DNA of 64,000 nucleotides from Thermoactinomyces vulgaris (lineage in GTDB: Bacteria; Bacillota; Bacilli; Thermoactinomycetales; Thermoactinomycetaceae): assembly GCF_003688725.1 (NCBI RefSeq), contig NZ_REFP01000010.1, forward strand, positions 1-64,000, read 5' to 3'. Shown here one piece after another: positions 8,280-15,363 of this stretch. Within the stretch, counting starts at the first letter, position 1. Every line of letters begins with the position of its first letter. Under the pieces are notes generated by a model. The model saw only the letters and a list, made by a program, of their open reading frames with translations. It made no database searches and had not been told where the DNA came from. The position numbers were made by a program, and so were the translations under genes.

Positions 8280-9023
8280 CTATTCTTTGATGACTGTCTT
8301 ATATTGATTCAGATCAAGATTGACAATATCTACTTTTTGAATATCATTGATCACAATATTGTAGCGATATAAGGTGTAGCTACTTTCTTTTACGTCTTCC
8401 TGTGCAGATTTCAACTGATCATCTACAACGAAAACCGTTATTATAATCTCATTTATGCCAAGCCCTTTAATTTCATCTAAATATTCTTTTAATCCTTTCT
8501 CAAACTGGCCGGCATGTTCATATACTCGTAATGTAACTTGTAGCGCAAAATCCGGATCCCCTCCGTTTTTTAATACTTCAAAAACAGATGGGATATTGCC
8601 TGTATATTTATCTATTTTTCCACTACTATACACAATGTCTTCAATACGCCTTACTTCCATGTGTTTGTTTGCGAGTGCTTCAATTTTTGGTTTCAACTCA
8701 TTTGTCCATAATACAGAAACGTATGTATCCCCTACTTGTCCGTTACGTTCCCATATTATGCTAGTTTCCGTATCTTTTCCATCCTTCACGATCCCATCCA
8801 CATAAACTGTGCCTGTCACCCTGCCTCTATTTATTCCTTTTACTTCAAATTCTTTTTGGTACTTTTCTTTTATATACTGTGCAGCTTTTTCCTTTAATTC
8901 TTCATCTTCCAATTGATACATCTCTCTCTCTCCTTCATTTGAACCTGTAGAACCAACCTGACAACCTGTCAATAACAATGAACACATAAAGAAGACTATT
9001 AAAAAGCTTTTTATAGTTCTCAC
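8280..9023 (-). CDS. Lipoprotein L7, coupled to a lipase relic
   Basis: A 247-residue lipoprotein with signal peptide ending LLTGC. It begins with a GTG that overlaps the TGA of the lipase relic (GTGA), with AAAAGGAG about 17 nt upstream in the relic. The mature N-terminus (CQVGSTGSNEGEREMYQ) has the CQ start of the lipase-coupled class rather than CTGTGG. The body shows YVDGIVKDGKDTETSIIWE, GNIPSVFEVLKNGGDPDF and LDLNQYKTVIKE. Its position after the remains of a lipase strongly suggests it was the cognate immunity gene of a toxin that has since been deleted. Confidence 0.85.
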   Translation of the reverse strand: MRTIKSFLIVFFMCSLLLTGCQVGSTGSNEGEREMYQLEDEELKEKAAQYIKEKYQKEFEVKGINRGRVTGTVYVDGIVKDGKDTETSIIWERNGQVGDTYVSVLWTNELKPKIEALANKHMEVRRIEDIVYSSGKIDKYTGNIPSVFEVLKNGGDPDFALQVTLRVYEHAGQFEKGLKEYLDEIKGLGINEIIITVFVVDDQLKSAQEDVKESSYTLYRYNIVINDIQKVDIVNLDLNQYKTVIKE

Positions 9024-9188
9024 TCCATTTTCACACTCCTTTTCCTCGATACAAGATTTCCATCCTGATCATAGAGATTTGGAATCGGTGATTTGCTACT
9101 ATCAGTAAAATTACCTATTTTATGACCAAACTTCGCCGTTAATCGTTGATCTAATCCGTCTTTATCATCGGCTTCTTCAATGCTTCCA
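9020..9188 (-). pseudogene. Relic: last 55 codons of a deleted lipase gene
   Basis: On the minus strand this frame reads GLDQRL, then FGHKIGNFT, then SPIPNLYDQDGNLVSR before a TGA at 9020-9022. That aligns with the C-terminus of the intact lipases (GLDNQI, SSHGISNFTGYD, TPIPDVYDEDGNIVKR). The relic includes the position of the catalytic histidine. At 9188 it is fused, after a shared GGAAnTG-like stretch, to the middle of a lipoprotein gene. The 5' part of the lipase and the intervening genes were therefore lost in one deletion. Confidence 0.8.
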
Positions 9189-9581
9189 CAGTTCCGTCAT
9201 TATAGGAAACATGGTCAACGCTTCTCACACTCATATGTTTGTTCAACATATCTTTGATTCTCGGGGTCAATTCTTTCGTCCATAATTCCGTGAGATAGGT
9301 GTCATCCATTTCCTCTTCTTTTTTCCAAAAAACCGTCGCTTCCGTATCTTTTCCGTCTTTCACAAATCCCCGTACACGGATGAGTCCGGCAGCTTGTCCC
9401 TTGTTCACTTCACTCACTTCAAAATCTTTGTTATATGTATCCTTGATATATTGTATTGATTTTCTTTGATCTCTTTTTCTTCTGCCAGATCCAAATTACC
9501 TATGCCTCCGGTGCCTGTGCATCCGGTCGCCAAGAACACAAACAACAGGATGAAAAGAATCCAGATTCTTTGGATATTCAC
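9189..9581 (-). pseudogene. Truncated, frameshifted array lipoprotein
   Basis: A GTG at 9581 behind AAAGGAGT starts NIQRIWILFILL, with lipobox LATGC and TGTGG. Near 9460 the AAAGCGATT found in the paralogues is replaced by a version one base shorter, so the frame is lost at KEKAIQYI. The downstream frame then follows L3 almost perfectly (VRGFVKDGKDTEATVFW to HVSYNDGT) until it breaks at 9188 at the lipase relic. This gene cannot make a complete protein. Confidence 0.8.
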
Positions 9582-9631
9582 CTTTTTTCTACTCCTTTCT
9601 TCTCATCAAACAATTGTTATGATTAAAGATC

Positions 9632-9704
9632 ATTATATAAATTCCTCTGTCCCATTGACTTTGCCATAAATTTAGGGATGGGCCGATTTCTTTCTGCCCA
9701 TCCC
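9632..9704 (-). repeat. Array spacer repeat, copy 7
   Basis: TATAAT at 9632-9637 and hairpin GGGATGGGC (9675-9683)/GCCCATCCC (9696-9704). It lies between L8 and the pseudogene, so even the broken cassette kept its promoter-like spacer. Confidence 0.75.
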
Positions 9705-9711
9705 CGTTTCT

Positions 9712-10443
9712 CTATTCTTTAATGACTGTCTTATATTGATTCAGATCATGATGATCAATGTCTATGTTTTGGATATCTTCAAAATGAATATTATAGCGGT
9801 ATAAGGTATATTGACTTTCTTCAGCTTCCTTTGGTGCTGATTTTAATTCATCATCTGCAACAAAAATTGTTACTCCAACTTGGTTAAAGTTTAACCTTTT
9901 TAATTCTTTTAGAAAGTTTTTGATTCCTTGTTCATATTGACCATTTTGCTCATAAACCCTTAAGGTCACATTTAGCTTATATTCCGGATCAACTCCATTT
10001 TTCAAAACTTCAAACACTGAAGGAATTTTCCCTGTATACTTATCTTTTTTCGTCCCATCTGAAAAGCCAATATTCTCGATCCTTCTCACATCAAAATCCT
10101 TTTTGACCAACGACGTAATTTTTGGAGTTAATTCTTCCGTCCATAATGTCTCAACATATGTATCCCTGATTTCATTCGGTTCCATAATAACGGATACTTG
10201 AGTGTTCTTTTGATCTTTGACATTCCCTCTAACTGTATAAGTTTGTCCTGTGAAACGGTCCTTACTTACATCGGATACTTTAAAATCTTTATTGTATGTA
10301 TCCTTGATATACTGAATGGCTTTTTCTTTGATTTTTTTCTCTTCTGACCAATCCATGTCCCTCATGCCTCCTGTGCCTGTGCATCCGGCCAACAGGAATA
10401 CAAACAACAGGATGAAAACAATCCAGCTTCTTTGGATATTCAC
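9712..10443 (-). CDS. Array lipoprotein L8 (orphan-type)
   Basis: A 243-residue lipoprotein starting NIQRSW at a GTG, lipobox LLAGC with TGTGG. The N-terminal half (VRGNVKDQKNTQVSVIMEP) resembles L5, while the C-terminal third (VGVTIFVADDELKSAPKEA to IDIDHHDLNQYKTVIKE) is nearly the same as L1. It is therefore another mosaic. It carries GKIPSVFEVLKNGVDPEY. Solo cassette between spacer copies 7 and 8. Confidence 0.85.
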   Translation of the reverse strand: MNIQRSWIVFILLFVFLLAGCTGTGGMRDMDWSEEKKIKEKAIQYIKDTYNKDFKVSDVSKDRFTGQTYTVRGNVKDQKNTQVSVIMEPNEIRDTYVETLWTEELTPKITSLVKKDFDVRRIENIGFSDGTKKDKYTGKIPSVFEVLKNGVDPEYKLNVTLRVYEQNGQYEQGIKNFLKELKRLNFNQVGVTIFVADDELKSAPKEAEESQYTLYRYNIHFEDIQNIDIDHHDLNQYKTVIKE

Positions 10444-10486
10444 CTTTTTTCTACTCCCTTCCTATCATCAAACAATTGTTAAGATC

Positions 10487-10560
10487 ATTATATAAATTCC
10501 GCTGTCCCATTGACTTAGCCATAAATTTAGGGATGGGCCAATATCTTTCTTGCCCATCCC
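10487..10560 (-). repeat. Array spacer repeat, copy 8
   Basis: TATAAT at 10487-10492 and hairpin GGGATGGGC (10530-10538)/GCCCATCCC (10552-10560). Almost identical to copies 1 and 2. Confidence 0.75.
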
Positions 10561-10574
10561 CATATTCATCTAAA

Positions 10575-11321
10575 TCAGTATACAGTTTTATATTGATTCA
10601 AATTTATTGAATCAATTTCCGCTTTTTGAATATCATCAATCGAAATTACATATTCGTATAATAAGTATTTTCCTTCATCTTCTTTTGTTGTCGATGTTTT
10701 TAATTGATCATCATAAACATAAATCGTTACTCGTACCCTATTAAAATTCATTTCTTCGATTTCCTCTAAAAAGTTTTTTATTGATTGTTCATACTTCCCT
10801 CCGTTTTTATAAATTTCTCCAGTCCATTTAAACAAATAATCCTTATCTCCCCCGTTTTTCAGCACTTCATACACGGATGGAATCTCTCCGGTATATTTAT
10901 TCGTTTTTGTCCCATTGGTATAAGAGATAGTTTCGATTCTCTTTATTTCAAAGTGTTTATTTGAAATTTCCTTGATTTTTGGTTCTAACTCCTGATCCCA
11001 TTTCACAAGCACATAATCATCTTTTATCTCTGGAGGCATCCAATAAACAGTTATTTCTGTATTGTTCTCATCTTTCACATTTCCCGTTATAAAACAATTG
11101 GAATTAAACTCTCGAACACACTCCACTTTTGTTACAACAAACTCTTTATTGTATGTACTTTTAATATGCTGAACAGCTTTATCCTTCAGTTGTTTTTTTT
11201 CCTCTTGACTCATTTGCTTTCCCTCTTCCTTTGGTAATGTATCAACGGAATTTGTTTGACAACCGGTCAGCATCATAACAATGACACAAACACAAATGAT
11301 TGGTATCCACTTTCCTCTCAA
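10575..11321 (-). CDS. Lipase-coupled lipoprotein L9 (probable cognate immunity protein)
   Basis: A 248-residue lipoprotein starting at a TTG at 11321, only six bases after the lipase stop codon. Its ribosome-binding site (AAGGGAG) is formed by the last lipase codons (Pro-Arg-Glu). Translation is therefore very probably coupled to the lipase. Lipobox MLTGC is followed by QTNSVDTLPKEE and QMSQEEKKQL, the signature shared with the other lipase-coupled copy at 1016-1762. The C-terminal half (GEIPSVYEVLKNGGDKD to INLNQYKTVY) is essentially identical to L4. The tight pairing with an intact lipase is the best evidence in the array for immunity function. Confidence 0.87.
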   Translation of the reverse strand: MRGKWIPIICVCVIVMMLTGCQTNSVDTLPKEEGKQMSQEEKKQLKDKAVQHIKSTYNKEFVVTKVECVREFNSNCFITGNVKDENNTEITVYWMPPEIKDDYVLVKWDQELEPKIKEISNKHFEIKRIETISYTNGTKTNKYTGEIPSVYEVLKNGGDKDYLFKWTGEIYKNGGKYEQSIKNFLEEIEEMNFNRVRVTIYVYDDQLKTSTTKEDEGKYLLYEYVISIDDIQKAEIDSINLNQYKTVY

Positions 11322-11327
11322 CCGAAT

Positions 11328-12716
11328 TCACTCCCTTGGGGCAATATTTCCATTATTTTTCTCATATAAATTTGGAATGGGTGTATCTAATTTTTCCTTT
11401 GTATCTTCATCGTACCCGGTTGTGAAATTAGAAATGCCATGACTTCCCGAAAAAACATTGATATTTAATTTGTTATCTAGTCCCTCATCTAACGTTACTT
11501 TACCGGCTTTATCAATATCATAAGTTTCTCCCAGTCGATAGCCAACCGATCCCACTACATCATCATTAAAACGATAGTTGCGAATCAGTTTATCATATGC
11601 GCCTGTGGACTCTTTAATAATATCCACTTGTACATGAGGATCTGTAAGATTTATCACATAACTTCCAGCAGTTAACACAGCAGCCCCTTTAGGACCACCT
11701 AAAGATCCAAGCAAAGTACTCCCATTCACATTTGGGAACAGGTTGTTTCCCGGGGCATTAAAAGTGACTGCTGGAATTTTATATCTGGCTGCACAATCAG
11801 CAGCTAAATATCCTCCTAAAGAATGCCCCGTAATGGTCTTTTTATAATGCTTATACTTTTCATTACTTAAAATCTGTTCTTTCACAAAAATGCGTGCCTT
11901 ATTTACTTGTGAATTAACCAAACTACTGTCATTCCCCAAAGCAATGGGCCCATCACCGATTACAATATCTTGCCACTGATCAGGTTCTGTGCCCCGGAAA
12001 GCAATAATCATTTCTTTTGTGGTGGAGTTAACAAACACATGAGCTTGTAGCCCATTAGACAAGTCAAGACTTAAGCTTTTATCTTCTGACCAATCTTCAC
12101 CAAGATAAGTTTCTATATTTTTCTCTGAGATTACATCTTTATAAGTCATATCTGATGCAAATGCCAACTGTCTATCAGTCACTTCACGATCCTTTAACGT
12201 CCCATTGGGATATAACCAATTTTCTATTGACTGTCGAACACTGCTATATGCCCGCTGAACTCCATTTTTTATCTGGTGTCCAAACTTACTGAACAATCCG
12301 GTAAGGGCTGTGATTCCAAGCACAATTCCCCCGGTGATTTTGCCTGCTGTGGAGGTCATCCAATCCCAGGCTTTTTGGGCCGCATTTTTGGTGGCGGATG
12401 CGGCGGTGTTCCAAGCTTTTTTCGCGCCGTTTTTCAGGTTGTTCCAGGTGTTGGAGACCCCGTCTTTTAATTTGTTCCAAGAGCCGGAGACAACGTCTCC
12501 CATTTTGCTGAAGAATCCTTTTTCCTGCTTGGACGGGGCAACGTTCAGCTCCTCCGTCGGTGTGGGAGCCGGAGCCGGTTTTCCCTGGTTGAAATCCTCA
12601 TGGATCTCTGGAACATCGAAACCCCCGCCGCCGGTTGCATAGGCGGTTGGTGTGACCAGGGCACATGCAACCAAAATGAAGCATAAGAAGAGTTTCCCAT
12701 GATGTATCGTTTTCAT
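11328..12716 (-). CDS. Secreted class-3-like lipase, putative toxin (copy 3)
   Basis: A 462-residue exported hydrolase. Signal peptide 1-28 (ending AYA), GGGGFDVPEIHEDF, Pro-rich linker 46-54, Trp-rich helices 80-118 and hydrophobic segment 125-143. The lipase core has FRGT (240-243), GHSLGG with Ser299, Asp385/386 in RFNDDVVG and His426 in SGSHGISNF, so the triad is complete. The N-terminal 140 residues match copy 1 closely, and residues 150-180 instead match the inactive copy (YPNGTLKDRxVTDR). It is the first gene of the array in the direction of transcription and is coupled to L9. Substrate cannot be read from sequence. Confidence 0.85.
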   Translation of the reverse strand: MKTIHHGKLFLCFILVACALVTPTAYATGGGGFDVPEIHEDFNQGKPAPAPTPTEELNVAPSKQEKGFFSKMGDVVSGSWNKLKDGVSNTWNNLKNGAKKAWNTAASATKNAAQKAWDWMTSTAGKITGGIVLGITALTGLFSKFGHQIKNGVQRAYSSVRQSIENWLYPNGTLKDREVTDRQLAFASDMTYKDVISEKNIETYLGEDWSEDKSLSLDLSNGLQAHVFVNSTTKEMIIAFRGTEPDQWQDIVIGDGPIALGNDSSLVNSQVNKARIFVKEQILSNEKYKHYKKTITGHSLGGYLAADCAARYKIPAVTFNAPGNNLFPNVNGSTLLGSLGGPKGAAVLTAGSYVINLTDPHVQVDIIKESTGAYDKLIRNYRFNDDVVGSVGYRLGETYDIDKAGKVTLDEGLDNKLNINVFSGSHGISNFTTGYDEDTKEKLDTPIPNLYEKNNGNIAPRE

Positions 12717-12811
12717 TTTGGCAACCTTTCACCTCTTTACCTGTGAGTCCGTGTCATTAAAAACTTTGAAATCGATGGTTTTTCTTCCTTCTCCTTTTGC
12801 TAATATTAATA

Positions 12812-12841
12812 ATTATAAAAAAATTCTAAATTTGACTTTAA
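12812..12841 (-). promoter_or_regulatory. Putative promoter of lipase copy 3
   Basis: On the minus strand, TTAAAG (12836-12841) and TATAAT (12812-12817) are 18 bp apart. They lie within an AT-rich block resembling that upstream of the inactive lipase paralogue. The -35 match is poor, so this is tentative. Confidence 0.4.
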
Positions 12842-12890
12842 AAAACGAAGAAATACGTTGGTGAACGATACTTTTCCTCCTGCAATCTGC

Positions 12891-12928
12891 AAAAAAGATG
12901 GACAGATCCCATTCTGCCCATCTTTTTT
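12891..12928 (-). terminator. Terminator left behind by a lost lipoprotein gene
   Basis: A hairpin AAAAAAGATGGxCAG/CTGxCCATCTTTTTT of the same form as the one after L3. It lies directly downstream of the lipoprotein relic at 12927-12965 and upstream of the promoter of lipase copy 3. Confidence 0.75.
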
Positions 12929-12965
12929 AATGTTGGATCACCGTTTTTGATCCAAATCAAGGTTT
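12927..12965 (-). pseudogene. Relic of a lipoprotein 3' end
   Basis: On the minus strand, NLDLDQ is followed by sequence matching the end of L3 (KTVIQH and stop), with a deletion of several bases that removes the YKT region. Nothing upstream of it remains recognisable. It marks the original right boundary of the array, next to topB. Confidence 0.65.
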
Positions 12966-13017
12966 ATCCATTTAACCTTGTTCTTTCGGTTTCCTTTTGT
13001 GATGATCCGAAGAATAT

Positions 13018-13058
13018 AAAAAACCCCCGCCTTTTCAGCAGGGTTGAAAAGACGGGGA
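13018..13058 (-). terminator. Terminator of topB
   Basis: Hairpin CCCCGTCTTTTCA/TGAAAAGGCGGGG on the minus strand followed by TTTTTT, starting a few bases after the topB stop codon. Confidence 0.85.
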
Positions 13059-13064
13059 GAATTC

Positions 13065-15218
13065 TCATTCATTGGAGGAAAAGAGTTTGGACAAGGCTTC
13101 TTTGAGAGCCGGATTGGACAGTTCCTCCTGTTGTTTGAGATAGCGATTGATTTCTTTTCGCGAGACTTTGCTTTTTTGCTCTTTTTCCATCCGTTCTTTG
13201 AAAGAGGCGTATTTTTCCCGAAAACCGCAAGAACAGACAAAGATGCGCCCCTCTCCTTCCCCGCGCAGTTCCATCCGCTTTCTGCATTCGGGGCAGTGGA
13301 CATTGGTGATGCGGGCCAGGTTTTTCCGGTAACCGCAGGACCGGTCCTGGCAAACCAGCATTCTTCCTTTTTTGTTCTTGACTTCAAGCAGCCGCTTGCC
13401 GCAGTCCGGACAGCGGGTGGCTGTCAGGTTGTCATGGCGGAAGGTGCGTTCGCTGGCTTTGATCTCATGGACCACCCGTTTGGCATAATCCCTCATCTCA
13501 CGCAAGAAGCTTTCTTTTTTCAATTTCCCGTTAGCGATCGATTGCAGTTTTTGTTCCCATTTCGCAGTGAGTTCCGGCGATTTCAGCTCCTCCGGGACCA
13601 AATCGAGCAGTTGTCTCCCGGTGGAGGTGAGGTAAATGTATTTTCCTTTCTTTTCAATATAATAGCTGTCAAACAATTTCTCGATGATATCCGCCCGGGT
13701 GGCCACGGTTCCGAGCCCGCCCGTTTCCCCGATCGTTTTGATCAAATCTTTCCGGTCGGTTTCCATGTATTTCACCGGATTTTCCATGGCGGCGATCAAG
13801 GTGCCTTCGGTAAAGCGTTCCGGCGGCTCCGTTTCCCCTTGCGTCAACTTCAAAGACCGGACGGTCAGCTCCTCGCCGGGCTGAACCCGGGATAATGCCG
13901 GGTTCATGTCGGCTTCCGGTTCGCTGCCGGCCACTTGTTTCCAGCCGGGGGACAACACGGTTTTCCCGCCGGCGATGAATGGTTCCCCTCCGATGGTTCC
14001 CTCCAACTTGATCTCCTCATATTCAAAGGGTGGGAACAACACGGCAAAAAACCTTCGCACCACCAGATCAAAAATCTTTCGTCCCCGGGGGCTGAGGTCT
14101 TCCAACCGGACCGGCTCTTCGGTCGGAATGATGGCATGGTGATCAGAAACTTTCCGGTCATCCACGAAATGGGCGCCGGCTTTCACCCCTTGTTTTGCTT
14201 GCCGGGCAAACTCCGCATACGGACCCACCCGGCAGGCTTCGATCCGCTCTTTTAACGTATCCACGATGTCGGAAGATAAATAACGGGAATCCGTGCGCGG
14301 ATAGGTGACCACTTTGTGTGTTTCATACAATTGCTGAAGCGTCGACAAGGTTTCTTTGGCGGAAAATCCGTACCGCTGGTTGGCTTCCCGTTGCAATTCG
14401 GTCAAGTCGTAAAGGGCAGGCGCCCATTTCTTTTTCTTTTTCCGGCTGGCATGGGTGATGGAAAGTTTCTTTCCTTTGCCTGCGGACACGATGTTTTCGC
14501 AAATTTCTTTGCGAAAGCTCCGGCCTTTTTTCCAAGTGAATTTCAACCCTTTGTCCGTGACCGCTTCCACCCCGTAAAATGTCTTCGGCTGGAAGTTTTT
14601 GATCTCCTCTTCGCGGCGGGCAATCATGGCCAACGTGGGGGTCTGGACCCGTCCGCATGAAAGCGAGGCATTATACTTGCTGGTCAACGCCCTGGTCGCA
14701 TTAATGCCAACCACCCAATCCGCTTCCGCCCGGGCCACCGCGGAACGGTATAAGTTTTCGTACAGTTTTCCGTCCTTCAGTTTTTTAAAACCTTCTTTGA
14801 TCGCCTTGTCGGTGACGGAGGAAATCCACAAACGCTTGACCGGCTTTTTGACCCGGGCTTTTTCAATAATCCACCAGGCCACCAGTTCCCCTTCCCGGCC
14901 GGCATCGGTGGCAATGACAATGTTTTTCACATCCGGTCGGGACATCAGCTTCTTGATCTGGTGAAATTGTTTGCTCGTTTTCCGGATCACCACTTGTTTC
15001 AAGGGTTGGGGCAAAATCGGCAGATCTTCCATCCGCCAGACTTTGTACTTTTTGTCATAGGCTTCCGGTTCCGCCAATGTGACAAGATGGCCGAATGCCC
15101 ATGTCACGATATATTTGTCTCCTTCCATAAAGCCATTTCCTTTTTTGCGGCAACCGAGGACACGGGCAAGATCCCGGCCGACGGAAGGTTTTTCTGCAAG
15201 TACCACTGATTTTTTCAT
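13065..15218 (-). CDS. topB: DNA topoisomerase III
   Basis: A 717-residue type IA topoisomerase, which relaxes negative supercoils and decatenates replication intermediates. It opens with the Toprim signature KKSVVLAEKPSVGRDLA and has GREGELVAWW, SCGRVQTPTLAM and the catalytic tyrosine motif YPRTDSRYL near residue 310. Two C-terminal Cys4 zinc ribbons follow (CPDCGKRL...CQDRSCGY and CPECRKRM...CSCGF). Length is close to the Bacillus enzyme. The ATG at 15218 is chosen because the family begins MKKSVVLAEKPS; upstream in-frame starts add residues unlike the family. Single gene with its own terminator. Confidence 0.95.
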   Translation of the reverse strand: MKKSVVLAEKPSVGRDLARVLGCRKKGNGFMEGDKYIVTWAFGHLVTLAEPEAYDKKYKVWRMEDLPILPQPLKQVVIRKTSKQFHQIKKLMSRPDVKNIVIATDAGREGELVAWWIIEKARVKKPVKRLWISSVTDKAIKEGFKKLKDGKLYENLYRSAVARAEADWVVGINATRALTSKYNASLSCGRVQTPTLAMIARREEEIKNFQPKTFYGVEAVTDKGLKFTWKKGRSFRKEICENIVSAGKGKKLSITHASRKKKKKWAPALYDLTELQREANQRYGFSAKETLSTLQQLYETHKVVTYPRTDSRYLSSDIVDTLKERIEACRVGPYAEFARQAKQGVKAGAHFVDDRKVSDHHAIIPTEEPVRLEDLSPRGRKIFDLVVRRFFAVLFPPFEYEEIKLEGTIGGEPFIAGGKTVLSPGWKQVAGSEPEADMNPALSRVQPGEELTVRSLKLTQGETEPPERFTEGTLIAAMENPVKYMETDRKDLIKTIGETGGLGTVATRADIIEKLFDSYYIEKKGKYIYLTSTGRQLLDLVPEELKSPELTAKWEQKLQSIANGKLKKESFLREMRDYAKRVVHEIKASERTFRHDNLTATRCPDCGKRLLEVKNKKGRMLVCQDRSCGYRKNLARITNVHCPECRKRMELRGEGEGRIFVCSCGFREKYASFKERMEKEQKSKVSRKEINRYLKQQEELSNPALKEALSKLFSSNE

Positions 15219-15326
15219 CTTGATTCTTAACATCCTTTCAATCCACGCAAAAAAGATTACCAATCTCACTCTACCACTGTTTTCGGCAGAGTACCAGTTT
15301 GCATCCCCCCCTTGTGGAAAACAGGC

Positions 15327-15363
15327 AAAAAAAATAAGCCTGATCCATCCCATACAGGCTTAT
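15327..15363 (-). terminator. Terminator of the oxidase gene
   Basis: Hairpin ATAAGCCTG/CAGGCTTAT on the minus strand, overlapping the stop codon and followed by a run of T. Confidence 0.75.

Noticed and set aside
82-10560. Array spacers as a CRISPR array
   Set aside because: The repeats are spaced by whole genes, not by 30-40 bp spacers, and no cas gene is present.
1-12965. Type VII (LXG/WXG100) secretion of the lipases
   Set aside because: The lipases start with ordinary Sec signal peptides and no LXG or WXG motif is visible, so Sec export is the simpler reading.
12938-13387. A 149-codon minus-strand frame overlapping the 3' end of topB
   Set aside because: It lies in another frame inside the zinc-ribbon coding part of topB; only its last few codons, the lipoprotein relic, are meaningful.
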